Origin: an uncultured Paracoccaceae bacterium
GTDB lineage: Bacteria; Pseudomonadota; Alphaproteobacteria; Rhodobacterales; Rhodobacteraceae
Length of the DNA: 64,000 nucleotides
Direction of reading: 5' to 3'
Assembly (NCBI GenBank): GCA_947496605.1
Contig: CANMDF010000003.1
Span: 372,001 to 436,000, forward strand
This document shows, piece by piece, positions 8,654-18,046 of the stretch (its first letter is position 1; every line of letters starts with the position of its first letter). A program made the translations under genes and the position numbers. Under the pieces are notes generated by a model. It was not told the DNA's origin. It searched no databases and was given only the letters and a program-made list of their open reading frames with translations.

Positions 8654-9796
8654 CTAACGCGGCATTGGATTTGTAGCACGCTTGTAGGGCGTCCAATCCT
8701 TGATCTCTGGATAATAACGCTGCCGCCAGTCCCGCACGCGCGGGTTCATGATCTTGCGCCATGCCAATGGCACTAACGCAATCATCGTCATCAGAGGATA
8801 GCCAAATGGCAGTTGTGGCGCTTCATTGTCACTATAGGTTTGCAGCAGTGGAAAGCGGCGATTGGGTTTGTAGTGGTGGTCCGAATGCCGTTGCAGATTG
8901 ATCAGTAGCCAATTCGACGCCTGCTGGGTGGCGTTCCACGAATGCCGCGGCAGGACATGCTCGTATTTACCATCTCCGAGGTGCTTGCGGGTCAGCCCAT
9001 AATGTTCAACGTAGTCCACCAGTTCGAGCTGGAAAATCGCCCAGAATGCCTGAACGGAAAACAAAAATACGCCCCACCAGCCACCGATCAATCCTGCAAG
9101 AACAACGAAACTCGCCTGCAAACAAAGGTAGGACCAAAACGGGTTCGACCGATGGAACCAAGGCAGTGACTTACGCGCCAACATTCCTTTCTCGGCTTTG
9201 AAAGATGAGACAAGAGACTGATACAAGACGCGCGGGAAGAAGCGGTAAAAGCTTTCACCATAACGCGCTGTGACAGGATCACGAGGTGTCCCAATATAGC
9301 GGTGATGGACCAACAGATGCTCAGAGCGGAAGTGCGAATAGAGCACCGACGCCAGTAGAATATCCGCCATCCAACGCTCAGTCCTGGGCTTTTGGTGCAT
9401 CAGCTCATGCGCATAAACGATGCCGATTGTGCCAGACAAGATACCCAGCGCCGCAAATAACGCCCATTCTTCGATGCGGCTCAGATGATCAGTTTGCACC
9501 ACGTAAACCATGATTCCAAAAATCGTCATCAGCTGCACCGGCGTCCAAAGCAATGTGATCATGCGATACCAGTTCAACTGATCCTCAGGTGTATCAAGAT
9601 CAGGGTTTTCGCCATTTTGGCCGACAACAAAGTCGAGACCCGTAAATAAGAACCACGTCGAAAGCGGCAGCAGCGCAATGGCCCACCCACCTTGCATAGC
9701 GACAAAGATCGCAAGTGGAACCAGACCCAACGACAACCAAAATGGCAGTGCCGATGTAAACTTGGCAATCTTGGGCGTTCCGGGAATTGCTGTCAT
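8654..9796 (-). CDS. alkB: AlkB-type membrane fatty-acid-desaturase-like hydroxylase
   Basis: A 380-residue integral membrane di-iron hydroxylase. The histidine boxes of alkane 1-monooxygenases are all visible: HELMH near residue 131, HLLVHHRYIG near 161, the DYVEHYGL signature near 264, and LQRHSDHHYKPNR near 304. Hydrophobic helices precede and separate them. AlkB inserts oxygen at the terminal methyl group of medium-chain alkanes and needs rubredoxin and its reductase, neither of which is in the window. It converges on the RpoE-controlled operon with 52 bases between stops. An alkane or a fatty acyl substrate are both possible; AlkB is common in marine roseobacters. Confidence 0.9.
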   Translation of the reverse strand: MTAIPGTPKIAKFTSALPFWLSLGLVPLAIFVAMQGGWAIALLPLSTWFLFTGLDFVVGQNGENPDLDTPEDQLNWYRMITLLWTPVQLMTIFGIMVYVVQTDHLSRIEEWALFAALGILSGTIGIVYAHELMHQKPRTERWMADILLASVLYSHFRSEHLLVHHRYIGTPRDPVTARYGESFYRFFPRVLYQSLVSSFKAEKGMLARKSLPWFHRSNPFWSYLCLQASFVVLAGLIGGWWGVFLFSVQAFWAIFQLELVDYVEHYGLTRKHLGDGKYEHVLPRHSWNATQQASNWLLINLQRHSDHHYKPNRRFPLLQTYSDNEAPQLPFGYPLMTMIALVPLAWRKIMNPRVRDWRQRYYPEIKDWTPYKRATNPMPR

Positions 9797-9851
9797 GTCG
9801 TGCCTTATCCAACGGTGGCTTCGGTTAGCCTAAGTTCTGGGGGCGTTTTTC

Positions 9852-10904
9852 TCAATCATGGCGTAACGTCACATAGGCCAAATCAAACACCTTGCGCATC
9901 GCCGTAGGCAAGGCCGAAGGGCTAAAGCGATCTGACGTCAAAAACTGACCGGACGCAGGGGCCGTGTCCATCTCAGCTTGTGCAATCATGATCTTCAACC
10001 GCAAATGAAAATGAGTGAACGTGTGCCGCGCTTCGGCATCCAATGGCTGCCAGTCTGCCTCAAAAGGTGCGTTCTCTTCTGGTGCATCGCACCAATCAGA
10101 CCCCGGCCAGCCCAGCATTCCACCTAGCAATCCCTTTTCAGGACGCGTTTCTAACAACCATGCTCCGTCTGTGCGGCGCGCAACATAAACGATCCCAAAG
10201 CGTGTTGGCGTCTTTTTCTTTGGCACCTTTTTTGGCAGTTCACCCGCCGTCCCAGCCAAACGCGCCGCACAGGCATCGCGCCAAGGGCATATCCCGCATG
10301 CCGGACTGCGCGGCGTACAAATCGTGGCCCCCAAGTCCATCACAGCCTGCGCATAATCACCAGGTCGTCTCTGCGGGGTCAGGGCGTCTGCCTTTGCAGT
10401 CAGCTCGGGCTTAGACCCCGGCAAAGGCGCATGGATATCATACAGCCGCGCCATAACGCGCTCGACATTCCCATCAACAACAGTCTCGGGGCGATCAAAG
10501 GCGATAGAGGCGACAGCAGCCGCTGTGTAAGGTCCAATTCCCGGCAATTTCAACAACTCCGCATGCGTATCCGGAAACTGTCCGTCATAATCAGCCACAA
10601 CAGCGCGGGCGCATTTCAGCAAGTTGCGGGCACGTGCATAATATCCCAGCCCTGCCCAAGCCGCCATGATATCGGCATCTTCAGCCGCCGCTAAATCATG
10701 CACCGTTGGCCAAATTGCCAAAAACTTGCGGTGATAGTTGCGCACGGCTGCCACAGTTGTTTGTTGCAACATGATCTCTGACATCCAAACTGCATATGGA
10801 TCAGGCAAAACCCCTGATTTACGGTCAGAAGGCCCTACCCGCCACGGCATTTCACGCGCATGTACGTCATACCATGCCAAAAGCTCTGAACTGAGGTCAC
10901 GCAA
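9852..10904 (-). CDS. mutY: A/G-specific adenine DNA glycosylase MutY
   Basis: A 350-residue MutY, which removes adenine mispaired with 8-oxoguanine. The helix-hairpin-helix motif LPGIGPYTAAAVASIAF is followed by the catalytic Asp in VDGNVERVMARLY. The [4Fe-4S] ligands are in CTPRSPACGICPWRDAC (C-x6-C-x2-C-x5-C), around residues 196-212. A NUDIX-like C-terminal domain, about residues 235-345, recognises the 8-oxoG strand. It is divergent from the DciA-like gene (68 bases between start codons) and close to lipid and redox stress genes, which suits a repair role under oxidative stress. Confidence 0.95.
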   Translation of the reverse strand: MRDLSSELLAWYDVHAREMPWRVGPSDRKSGVLPDPYAVWMSEIMLQQTTVAAVRNYHRKFLAIWPTVHDLAAAEDADIMAAWAGLGYYARARNLLKCARAVVADYDGQFPDTHAELLKLPGIGPYTAAAVASIAFDRPETVVDGNVERVMARLYDIHAPLPGSKPELTAKADALTPQRRPGDYAQAVMDLGATICTPRSPACGICPWRDACAARLAGTAGELPKKVPKKKTPTRFGIVYVARRTDGAWLLETRPEKGLLGGMLGWPGSDWCDAPEENAPFEADWQPLDAEARHTFTHFHLRLKIMIAQAEMDTAPASGQFLTSDRFSPSALPTAMRKVFDLAYVTLRHD

Positions 10905-10972
10905 TCTTTATTATCCATGTCGATCTGCGCCACAGACTTGGCGCAATGTTCATCTTAGAGTAGGGCTTAGAT

Positions 10973-11491
10973 ATGAAACGGCCACACCACACCAGCACCA
11001 CGCGCGGATTTTCCCGCGCGGCGACGTTGATGCAAGGCAACATCCGCAAAGCCAGCGAAGATCGCGGGTTTGCGGTGACGCGTTTGCTGACGCATTGGGC
11101 CGAGGTTGTGGGCGACGCGACCGCCAAGATCGCAACGCCTGTGAACGTCAGCTACGGCAAAGGCGGGATGGGGGCGACACTGACTTTGCTGACAACGGGC
11201 GCACAAGCGCCAATGTTGGAAATGCAAAAGGAACAAATCCGCGAAAAGGTGAATGCCTGTTATGGGTATCGTGCCATATCGCGGGTCAGGGTCACACAAA
11301 CGGCCCCCACAGGCTTTGCCGACGGACGGGTGGCATTTGCCCCCGCACCCAAGATCAAGAAAACCCCAGACCCTGCCGTGCAATCTATGGCAAAGGACCT
11401 ATCTAAAGCCGTGGAAAACGAAAAACTCCGTGCAGCGCTGACCGCGTTGGGCACGAATGTCATAACAAAACAGAACTCTAATCAGAGGTAG
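10973..11491 (+). CDS. DUF721 protein, DciA-like replicative helicase loader
   Basis: A 172-residue DUF721 protein. The N-terminal half (residues 30-105) is the conserved domain, with FAVTRLLTHWAEVVGDATAKIATPV and a following strand region; DciA proteins of this family load the DnaB helicase. The C-terminal half is less conserved, basic and probably disordered. The order mutY / DUF721 / DsbA-like is common in Rhodobacterales. Its stop is two bases before the next start, so it is in an operon with the thiol oxidoreductase. The replication role is family knowledge; this subgroup may differ from Pseudomonas DciA. Confidence 0.8.
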   Translation: MKRPHHTSTTRGFSRAATLMQGNIRKASEDRGFAVTRLLTHWAEVVGDATAKIATPVNVSYGKGGMGATLTLLTTGAQAPMLEMQKEQIREKVNACYGYRAISRVRVTQTAPTGFADGRVAFAPAPKIKKTPDPAVQSMAKDLSKAVENEKLRAALTALGTNVITKQNSNQR

Positions 11492-11493
11492 AT

Positions 11494-12159
11494 ATGAAAC
11501 GCAGAACTCTTTTGGCCGCAGGCGGCGGCGCTTTGGTAGCACTTGGTGCCGGTTGGACACTGACACGGCCTGATCCGCAAACAGGGCTTTTGCCCGGTGC
11601 TGCAATGGCGCAAACAACGGACGGCCCGTTGCCCGAAGTGGTCGACATGGTGCTGGGGAACCCAGATGCACCGGTTGAGATCGTCGAATACGCGTCTTTC
11701 ACTTGCCCACATTGCGCGTCTTTCCACGCTGACCAGTTCAAAGCGATCAAGGAAAACTACGTTGACACTGGTCAGGTGAAATTCGTCTACCGCGAAGTAT
11801 ATTTTGACCGCCCGGGCCTGTGGGCATCCATGATCGCGCGTTGCAGCAACGATGCTGACTTCTTCTTTGCGTTCTCTGATTTGCTATATGCAGAACAGCG
11901 TAACTGGCTCGCCTCTGGTGATCCGGCAGGCATTATCGAAGACCTGCGCACGCTGGCAAAGACCGCTGGTTTGGATGACGCAACCCTTGATACATGCCTC
12001 AGCGACGGCCCAAAAGCCGAAGCATTGTTCACATGGTATCAAGAGAACGCAGAACGTGACGGCGTGAATTCCACTCCGACATTCCTGATCGATGGCCAAA
12101 AATACTCTAACATGGCCTATGATGAGTTTGCTGATGTTCTTGACGGAAAGCTGGGCTGA
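11494..12159 (+). CDS. DsbA-family thiol:disulfide oxidoreductase, exported
   Basis: A 221-residue DsbA-like thioredoxin-fold protein. It begins with a basic, Tat- or Sec-like leader (KRRTLLAAGGGALVALGAG) and a cleavage region near AMAQ, then a thioredoxin fold whose active site is CPHC in ASFTCPHCASFH. The cis-proline loop is NSTPTFLIDG near residue 190. It should form or isomerise disulfides in periplasmic proteins. It overlaps no gene but follows the DciA-like gene by two bases. In many Rhodobacterales an smc gene comes next; here a CoA-transferase does. Confidence 0.92.
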   Translation: MKRRTLLAAGGGALVALGAGWTLTRPDPQTGLLPGAAMAQTTDGPLPEVVDMVLGNPDAPVEIVEYASFTCPHCASFHADQFKAIKENYVDTGQVKFVYREVYFDRPGLWASMIARCSNDADFFFAFSDLLYAEQRNWLASGDPAGIIEDLRTLAKTAGLDDATLDTCLSDGPKAEALFTWYQENAERDGVNSTPTFLIDGQKYSNMAYDEFADVLDGKLG

Positions 12160-12191
12160 CGCGGCCCACGCTAGTACAGAAAGAAAAGTGA

Positions 12192-13313
12192 ATGCAGCCT
12201 CTTGCAGGTCTGAAAGTAATTGAACTGGCGCGGGTCCTTGCGGGCCCGCTTGCCGGTCAAACGCTTGCTGATCTTGGGGCAGACGTCATCAAGGTCGAGA
12301 GCCCACAAGGTGATGATACACGGCAATGGGGTCCCCCCTTTGTCGATCACGATGGTGAAAAGACCGCTGCCTACTTTCACAGCTGCAATCGTGGCAAAAA
12401 GTCAGTCGTCATTGATTTTCGCACGCCGGAAGGCCAAGCGCAGGTCAAAAGGCTTGTCGCTGATGCCGATATCCTGATTGAGAATTTCAAAGTCGGTGGC
12501 TTGGCGAAATACGGGTTGGACTATGCCAGCCTATCTGCGCTGAACCCACGCTTGATTTACTGCTCTATCACCGGTTTTGGCCAAGACGGGCCTTATGCCC
12601 AACGCGCGGGGTATGACTATATCATCCAAGGTATGTCTGGGCTGATGTCCGTGACAGGCCCGCCAGATGGCCAGCCGCAAAAGGTCGGCGTCGCTGTCAC
12701 GGATATTTTCACGGGCATCTACGCCAGCACTGGCATTCTGGCGGCATTGAACCAGCGCCATACGACTGGCAAAGGTCAACATATCGATATGGCATTGATG
12801 GATGTGGCAACTGCCGTCATGACGAACCAAGCGATGAATTATCTTGCGACTGGCAATGCGCCAAAAAGATTGGGCAATGCGCATCCAAATATCGTGCCCT
12901 ATCAGGTCTTTGACTGCTCCGATGGGCATATTATCGTGGCCAGTGGTAATGATGGGCAGTACCGCCAGTTTTGCGCTCTGTTGGATCTAAATGATCTTGC
13001 CACGCATCCGGATTTCGCAACGAATGCTGCGCGGCTACAGAATCGTGATGCGCTGACTGCGGCGTTGACTGCAAAGACCAAGATCTGGACCAAGATTGAC
13101 CTGCTTGCTGCGTGTGAAGCGCATGGTGTACCCGCAGGCCCTATCAACAATCTCGAAGAGACATTCGCCGATCCTCAGGTAATCCACCGTGGTTTGCAGG
13201 TCGATCTTGATGGCGTCCCGTCTGTCCGCTTACCGATCACATTTTCGGACGCTGAGACGACAGCAAAAACAGCCTCGCCCAAGCTTGGTGGTGATCAGGA
13301 CCTGCTGGATTAG
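12192..13313 (+). CDS. CaiB/BaiF-family CoA-transferase
   Basis: A 373-residue type III CoA-transferase, which moves CoA between carboxylic acids through an aspartyl-CoA anhydride. The N-terminal [20 protein letters not shown], the [10 protein letters not shown] strand and the catalytic region [11 protein letters not shown] with Asp171 (equivalent to Asp169 of formyl-CoA transferase) are all present. Length is typical. AGAAAG lies just before the ATG. Its stop overlaps the end of lpxK by four bases on the opposite strand. The acid substrate cannot be read from sequence; succinyl-CoA:mesaconate- or carnitine-type reactions are among the possibilities. Confidence 0.92.
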   Translation: MQPLAGLKVIELARVLAGPLAGQTLADLGADVIKVESPQGDDTRQWGPPFVDHDGEKTAAYFHSCNRGKKSVVIDFRTPEGQAQVKRLVADADILIENFKVGGLAKYGLDYASLSALNPRLIYCSITGFGQDGPYAQRAGYDYIIQGMSGLMSVTGPPDGQPQKVGVAVTDIFTGIYASTGILAALNQRHTTGKGQHIDMALMDVATAVMTNQAMNYLATGNAPKRLGNAHPNIVPYQVFDCSDGHIIVASGNDGQYRQFCALLDLNDLATHPDFATNAARLQNRDALTAALTAKTKIWTKIDLLAACEAHGVPAGPINNLEETFADPQVIHRGLQVDLDGVPSVRLPITFSDAETTAKTASPKLGGDQDLLD

Positions 13314-14296
13314 AGGCCCAACCGATCAAGACCGGCATCTATCGGAGCCCAATCTACGAGCTGCAGGCGCACCGGCAAAGTCAGCACTTTCATCCGAAAA
13401 CTCTCAGGCAAACGCACGGCGTCTTTTTCTGTCGTTACCAGCTGTGCTTTGCGGGCTTCTGCCTCAATCTCAAGCCGTTTCATCAACCCATCTGTCAGCG
13501 GCTGATGATCACCCAAGGCCTCGGCACGGACCAAGGTCGCACCCATATCGCGTAGCGTGACAAAAAATTTTTCAGGGTGACCAATACCCGCAAAGGCCAA
13601 AAGTTTAAGATCACGCCAAGGCATACCTGTGGGCAATGGGGCCAGATGCCCAACCAGATGCGGCACATCAAATTGCCACTGGGTGCTGAACCGATCCTGC
13701 GCCTCCGGCGGCCCAATTGACAGAACCAAGTCCGCGCGTTTCATGCCAGCGTCCACCGTTTCGCGCAGTGGACCAGCCGGAATGACCCGACCATTGCCAA
13801 AACCACGCATGGCATCGACGACAACGATGGACAGGTCCTTCGCGACATCCGGATTCTGCAAACCATCATCAAGCAAGATGACATCTGCGCCGGCCTCTTG
13901 CGCGGCCTTCACACCAGCGGCGCGGTCTTTGGCCACCCATGTTGGTGCAAAAGCAGCTAGCAAGAGCGGCTCATCACCCGTTTGGTCAGCCTTATGCACA
14001 CGTTCATCGACGCGGACAGGGCCTTCCAGACTGCCACCATAACCACGTGACACCACATGCGGCGAACGCCCACGTGCAATCACCCGTTCAATCAACGCAA
14101 TTGTTGTAGGTGTCTTGCCGGTCCCACCAGCGTTGATGTTCCCAATACAGATGACTGGGACATCCGCATCTACCTTGGCCGCCTGTCGCACCCGCCGCGC
14201 AGTTGCAGCGCCATACAGAGCCGCAAGTGGCGCAAGCATTCGGGCGGTTAATGTGGGTTGATCAGGCGGTGTAAACCAAAACGAGGGCGCGCGCAT
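13310..14296 (-). CDS. lpxK: Tetraacyldisaccharide 4'-kinase LpxK
   Basis: A 328-residue lipid A kinase that adds the 4'-phosphate to the disaccharide-1-phosphate. An N-terminal hydrophobic segment (residues 17-33) associates with the inner membrane. The P-loop is [13 protein letters not shown], about residues 52-64, followed by the DLxxxSRGYGG segment and the acidic [13 protein letters not shown] motif with the catalytic Asp pair. It follows waaA directly, with stop and start adjacent, so the two envelope genes form one unit. Product and pathway are clear. Confidence 0.96.
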   Translation of the reverse strand: MRAPSFWFTPPDQPTLTARMLAPLAALYGAATARRVRQAAKVDADVPVICIGNINAGGTGKTPTTIALIERVIARGRSPHVVSRGYGGSLEGPVRVDERVHKADQTGDEPLLLAAFAPTWVAKDRAAGVKAAQEAGADVILLDDGLQNPDVAKDLSIVVVDAMRGFGNGRVIPAGPLRETVDAGMKRADLVLSIGPPEAQDRFSTQWQFDVPHLVGHLAPLPTGMPWRDLKLLAFAGIGHPEKFFVTLRDMGATLVRAEALGDHQPLTDGLMKRLEIEAEARKAQLVTTEKDAVRLPESFRMKVLTLPVRLQLVDWAPIDAGLDRLGL

Positions 14297-15493
14297 CTAT
14301 TGCACCAACTCTTCCAACCGCAGCTGGATAAATGCGGCAATCCGGTTGGTTACACTGGCCCCGCGTGATGTGACATCCCATGCCGCGTGGGCCAGCTGCG
14401 CTGTTTGATCCGCAGCAAGCAGGCTTTCAACCGTTGGGCCCAGATCGGACGCAGAACGGATCAACCGTGAGGCCCCGGCGGCATTCAATCGGGTAGCATG
14501 ACGCTGATAGGGAGAGACTTGCGGCCCATAAAGGACGGCTGACCCCAAAGCAGCCGCCTCAAACGGGTCACGACATCCGCCACCATCCAAAGTACCGCCC
14601 AAATAGGTAATCGGCGCAACCCTGTACCACAGACCCAGCTCTTCTTCGGTATTTACAACATAGACCTGGGTGATCTCAGTTGGTTCGGGTTGCGATGATC
14701 GCAAGGCGACATTGAACCCATACTTGCGAAACTCACCCGTAATATGGCCAGCCATGACCTTATTCTTTGGGACAAAAATAAGTAAGAGCCGATGCGCACG
14801 TCTGCTGGCTACTGCGTGGGCGCGCGCGATGTCTTTACATTCATCCAGCGATGCCGCTGCAGCCAACCAAACCGGGCGCGTACCGATCGCAGTCGCGAGC
14901 TCGTTCCGTTCGGCCTCATTGCACGGCAATGTCGGTGCGCAATCTTCCATCGCACCTGTGATCAAGACCGTTTCGGCAGGAGTTCCTGCCTGAATCAACC
15001 GATCCGCTGCGTTTTGGTCTAATGCCAACACCGCTTCGAACTGTGACAACATTGAGCGCATCGCACCCGGTACCCATTTGCCAGCGACATCATCAAGTCC
15101 GGCAGCAGTTGCATCGACAAACAAAGTGGCGATCTTTGCATTTGCCATCTCTGCCAATAAAATTGGGTCGAGATCACCGCGCACCCAAATACCCATCACG
15201 GGCTGCCAGTGATCTATGAATCTACGAATATCTGGGCGGCCACGTGGTTCCGGTAATGACCGGTCCGCATAGACGGGGTTCCAATCGGACAAAGTCGCGA
15301 TCACTCGTACAGGATCACCGTCTTCAGATAATTTCCGGTCAAGCGTCTCAATCGCTGTCAGCTGATCAGGGTGACTGCAACGCGCCCAAATGATCGTGCC
15401 AGGTGGCCGTGGCGGTTGCTCGGTTGGATCCCGGGGGCGCTCTGGCGACCCAAGCCCAGCCAAATAGGCCGCAATTGCAAGTGATCGTGTCAT
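14297..15493 (-). CDS. waaA: Kdo transferase WaaA-like (GT30), divergent N-terminus
   Basis: A 398-residue GT30 glycosyltransferase that should attach Kdo to lipid A precursor. The C-terminal CMP-Kdo half is typical: VYVVNTEEELGLWYRVAPITYLGGTL and the DPFEAAALGSAVLYGP segment. The N-terminal acceptor half is divergent. Where most WaaA proteins read WxHAxSVGE with the catalytic Glu, this one reads IIWARCSHPDQ, with no Glu at that position. The N-terminal membrane anchor is short and weak. Position upstream of lpxK supports the lipid A assignment. Either the Rhodobacterales branch uses a different residue or the substrate has shifted. Confidence 0.85.
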   Translation of the reverse strand: MTRSLAIAAYLAGLGSPERPRDPTEQPPRPPGTIIWARCSHPDQLTAIETLDRKLSEDGDPVRVIATLSDWNPVYADRSLPEPRGRPDIRRFIDHWQPVMGIWVRGDLDPILLAEMANAKIATLFVDATAAGLDDVAGKWVPGAMRSMLSQFEAVLALDQNAADRLIQAGTPAETVLITGAMEDCAPTLPCNEAERNELATAIGTRPVWLAAAASLDECKDIARAHAVASRRAHRLLLIFVPKNKVMAGHITGEFRKYGFNVALRSSQPEPTEITQVYVVNTEEELGLWYRVAPITYLGGTLDGGGCRDPFEAAALGSAVLYGPQVSPYQRHATRLNAAGASRLIRSASDLGPTVESLLAADQTAQLAHAAWDVTSRGASVTNRIAAFIQLRLEELVQ

Positions 15494-15515
15494 ATGACGA
15501 CCCTATTGCCCGCGC

Positions 15516-15761
15516 TTAGTTATCAAGCTCTTCAGTTGGCGAAGCTTCGGTTTCTTCATCCCGCAGCCGGTGAATATGCGCAATGAAATAGCGCATATGT
15601 GCATTATCGACAGTCCGCTGCGCGGCCCCTTTCCATGCATTATAAGCAGTATCATAGTCCGGATACATTCCAACGATATCAATCGCGTCGATATCTTTGA
15701 ACGCGTTCTTGCTTGGGTCGATAAGCTCTCCGCCGAAGACGAGATGCAGACGTTGTGTCAT
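15516..15761 (-). CDS. DUF4170 small protein
   Basis: An 81-residue soluble protein of the DUF4170 family, recognised by HLVFGGEL near the N-terminus, the GMYPDYDTAYNAWKGAAQRTVDNA core and the YFIAHIHRL strand. It lies between cysQ and waaA on the same strand, 22 bases before waaA, as in many alphaproteobacteria. This suggests a link to lipopolysaccharide assembly, but no activity is known. AAAGGTAAACCC just before the ATG is a plausible ribosome-binding site. Confidence 0.85.
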   Translation of the reverse strand: MTQRLHLVFGGELIDPSKNAFKDIDAIDIVGMYPDYDTAYNAWKGAAQRTVDNAHMRYFIAHIHRLRDEETEASPTEELDN

Positions 15762-15797
15762 GGGTTTACCTTTATGAAATTAGTTGTTGCGCGCAGT

Positions 15798-16589
15798 CTA
15801 GGCGCTTGGGTGCTTTGGCTCAAGGCACGCGGCAAGGTCTGCGTGCAATTGCGAACCCGCAGCGAGGACACCCGGCACTTGCGGATGTACGTTATTGAAC
15901 CGTAAAGCTGCGCCATTCTGGTCAGTGACAGTACCACCTGCCTCAGAGACGATCAAAGCACCCGCGGCAATATCCCATTCCCAACTCGGGCGCAGCGTGA
16001 TCATGCCATCAAATCGCCCTTCAGCCACCAAACAAAGCCGATATGCCAGCGACGATCGAAACGCTCTTTTTATTGGGGGCAGTGTTCCTTCTTTCCAGAA
16101 CCGGCCATCAAAATTTGGTTTCGCTCCCAGCACTGTAGCGCCGTCTATTTCACAATCAGACACATGGATGCTGTCGCCATTCATGGTTGCACCACCCTCA
16201 AGACGAGCCGCGAACATCATGTCATGCATTGGTAAATACACCGCCGCCGCGACCGGCACGCTGTCTTGGGTAATCGCAAGCGAATGCGCCCAATCTTTGC
16301 TACCTTCGATAAAGGCGCGTGTACCATCAATCGGATCGATGATGAATTGACGCTTGGTATCTGTGCGTTTGCCGTTGTCTTCGGTTTCCTCAGATAGCCA
16401 ACCATAGTCAGGCCTTGCCGCCTGCAAGAAACCTTCAAGCATCGTATTCACAGCTAAATCCGCAGCCGTGACCGGCCCAGCGCCATCCGGCTTGTCCGTC
16501 ACATCAGGGTTTTGCTGAAAGTACTGTTTGGCAATGTCGCCTGACCGGCGTGCGGCATCTACTAACAGTGCAAGATCATTCGCCAGCAA
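15798..16589 (-). CDS. cysQ: 3'(2'),5'-bisphosphate nucleotidase / inositol monophosphatase family (CysQ-like)
   Basis: A 263-residue magnesium-dependent, lithium-sensitive phosphatase. The metal sites are seen in WLSEET, IDPIDGTRAFIEG and WEWDIAAGALIVSEAGG, the three signatures of the inositol monophosphatase fold. The CysQ branch hydrolyses 3'-phosphoadenosine 5'-phosphate made in sulfate assimilation. In Rhodobacterales it often neighbours pmbA and waaA as here. Its first bases overlap the end of the pmbA gene by 14. Inositol or histidinol phosphate as substrate cannot be fully excluded. Confidence 0.87.
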   Translation of the reverse strand: MLANDLALLVDAARRSGDIAKQYFQQNPDVTDKPDGAGPVTAADLAVNTMLEGFLQAARPDYGWLSEETEDNGKRTDTKRQFIIDPIDGTRAFIEGSKDWAHSLAITQDSVPVAAAVYLPMHDMMFAARLEGGATMNGDSIHVSDCEIDGATVLGAKPNFDGRFWKEGTLPPIKRAFRSSLAYRLCLVAEGRFDGMITLRPSWEWDIAAGALIVSEAGGTVTDQNGAALRFNNVHPQVPGVLAAGSQLHADLAACLEPKHPSA

Positions 16590-17922
16590 GGGTTAACCCT
16601 TCGACCAACAACGATGGGACAACCCGCGACAGATGGCTGCGTCCATCATTTGCAGGAACAAGCGTCATAAGCATATCACGTAGATTACCCGCGACTGTGC
16701 ATTCGTTGACCGGATAGGTGATTTCACCGTTCTCAACCCAAAATCCTGCGGCGCCGCGTGAATAATCACCCGTATTGGGATTGATGGTTGAACCAATCAT
16801 TGAGGTCACAAGCAGCCCCGTTCCCATATCTTTGACCAAGTCTTCACGCGACTTTTCGCCTTGGGTCAAAGCCACGTTTGTCAGGCTGGGGGATGGGGGT
16901 GAACTGGTCCCACGTGCGGCGTTCGCTGTGCTTTCCATGCCCAGTTTGCGGCCTGTCGCTAGGTCGAGTGTCCAGCCAGTCAAAATGCCATCATCAACAA
17001 TTGCGCGTCGCGATGTGGCCAACCCTTCGGCGTCAAACAACCGCGATCCGGTCACACGGGCGCGGTGTGGGTCTTCGATCACAGACAGGCCCTTTGGCAG
17101 TACCTGTTCGCCCACCGCATCGCGTAACCAACTAGAACCGCGTGCGATCATCATGCCGTTGGTGGCCTGCAATAGGCTGCCGATCAGCGCACTTGCGACG
17201 CGCTCATCAAAAAGTACTGGATAGGCGCCCGTCTTGGGTTTCTTTGCACCGATCCGTTCAACAGCCCGTTCCGCCGCGATCCGTCCAATCTCTTCGGCGT
17301 CCCGCAGATCGGCCTGAAACACGCGGCTATCATAGTCATAGTCACGCTCCATCCCTGTCCCAGAACCACTGATGGCAACACACGACAAACCCCGATCACT
17401 GCGGGCGTATCCTGCGGAAAACCCATTGGATGCCGCCAGATGAATGCGACGTCGGCCATATCCAGCGGACGCAGATTGAACCTGACTGATCCCTTTGTTT
17501 CGCAATGCCGCAGCTTCTGCACGGGTGGCATCATCTTGTAGTGTCGCGGGATCTGGCTCTTCGCTTGGGTCAAACAATTCTAGCGTTTCTGTCGCAGTAT
17601 TCGTCGTCAGCTGCGCGGGGTCAGCCAAACCTGCATGCGGGTCTTCTGGTGCTTCTTTGGCCATCGCGACGGCGCGTTCAGCCATTGTTATCAGCGTACC
17701 CGGCTTGGTATCGGATGACGACACGCAGGCCTGACGCTGGCCCACGAAAACCCGCAGCCCGATGTCTACACCCTCAGACCGTTCCGCCTGCTCTAATGCC
17801 CCTTCACGCACGGTAATCGACACCGAGGTGCCATCGACGGCAATTGCATCCGCAGCATCTGCGCCGGCGCGTCTGGCGGCTTGCAAAATTTGATCAGACA
17901 GGTCGGAAAGAGATTGGGTCAT
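16576..17922 (-). CDS. pmbA: TldD/PmbA family metalloprotease
   Basis: A 448-residue TldE/PmbA-type protein. In E. coli, TldD-TldE forms a zinc protease that processes antibiotic peptides and antitoxins; the TldE subunit itself lacks the HExxxH site, and none is seen here. The open frame reaches 18018, but I chose the ATG at 17922: AAAGGA sits six bases upstream and the protein then begins with the normal LSDLSDQILQAARRAGADAADA helix. Conserved segments include AYPVLFDERVASALIGSLLQA, MMIARGSSWLRD and the C-terminal NPNTGDYSRGAAGFWVENGE. No tldD is in the window. Confidence 0.92.
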   Translation of the reverse strand: MTQSLSDLSDQILQAARRAGADAADAIAVDGTSVSITVREGALEQAERSEGVDIGLRVFVGQRQACVSSSDTKPGTLITMAERAVAMAKEAPEDPHAGLADPAQLTTNTATETLELFDPSEEPDPATLQDDATRAEAAALRNKGISQVQSASAGYGRRRIHLAASNGFSAGYARSDRGLSCVAISGSGTGMERDYDYDSRVFQADLRDAEEIGRIAAERAVERIGAKKPKTGAYPVLFDERVASALIGSLLQATNGMMIARGSSWLRDAVGEQVLPKGLSVIEDPHRARVTGSRLFDAEGLATSRRAIVDDGILTGWTLDLATGRKLGMESTANAARGTSSPPSPSLTNVALTQGEKSREDLVKDMGTGLLVTSMIGSTINPNTGDYSRGAAGFWVENGEITYPVNECTVAGNLRDMLMTLVPANDGRSHLSRVVPSLLVEGLTLAGE

Positions 17923-18046
17923 CAGGTATCCTTTGCTTATCCAAAGACCTAGTGCGCTGGGGTCAAACCCGCAAGGCCAAGGCCGTGGACAAAAGAAAAG
18001 GGCGCAGGTGAGTTCCACCCGCGCCCCAAATATTCAGCTGTTTGGC

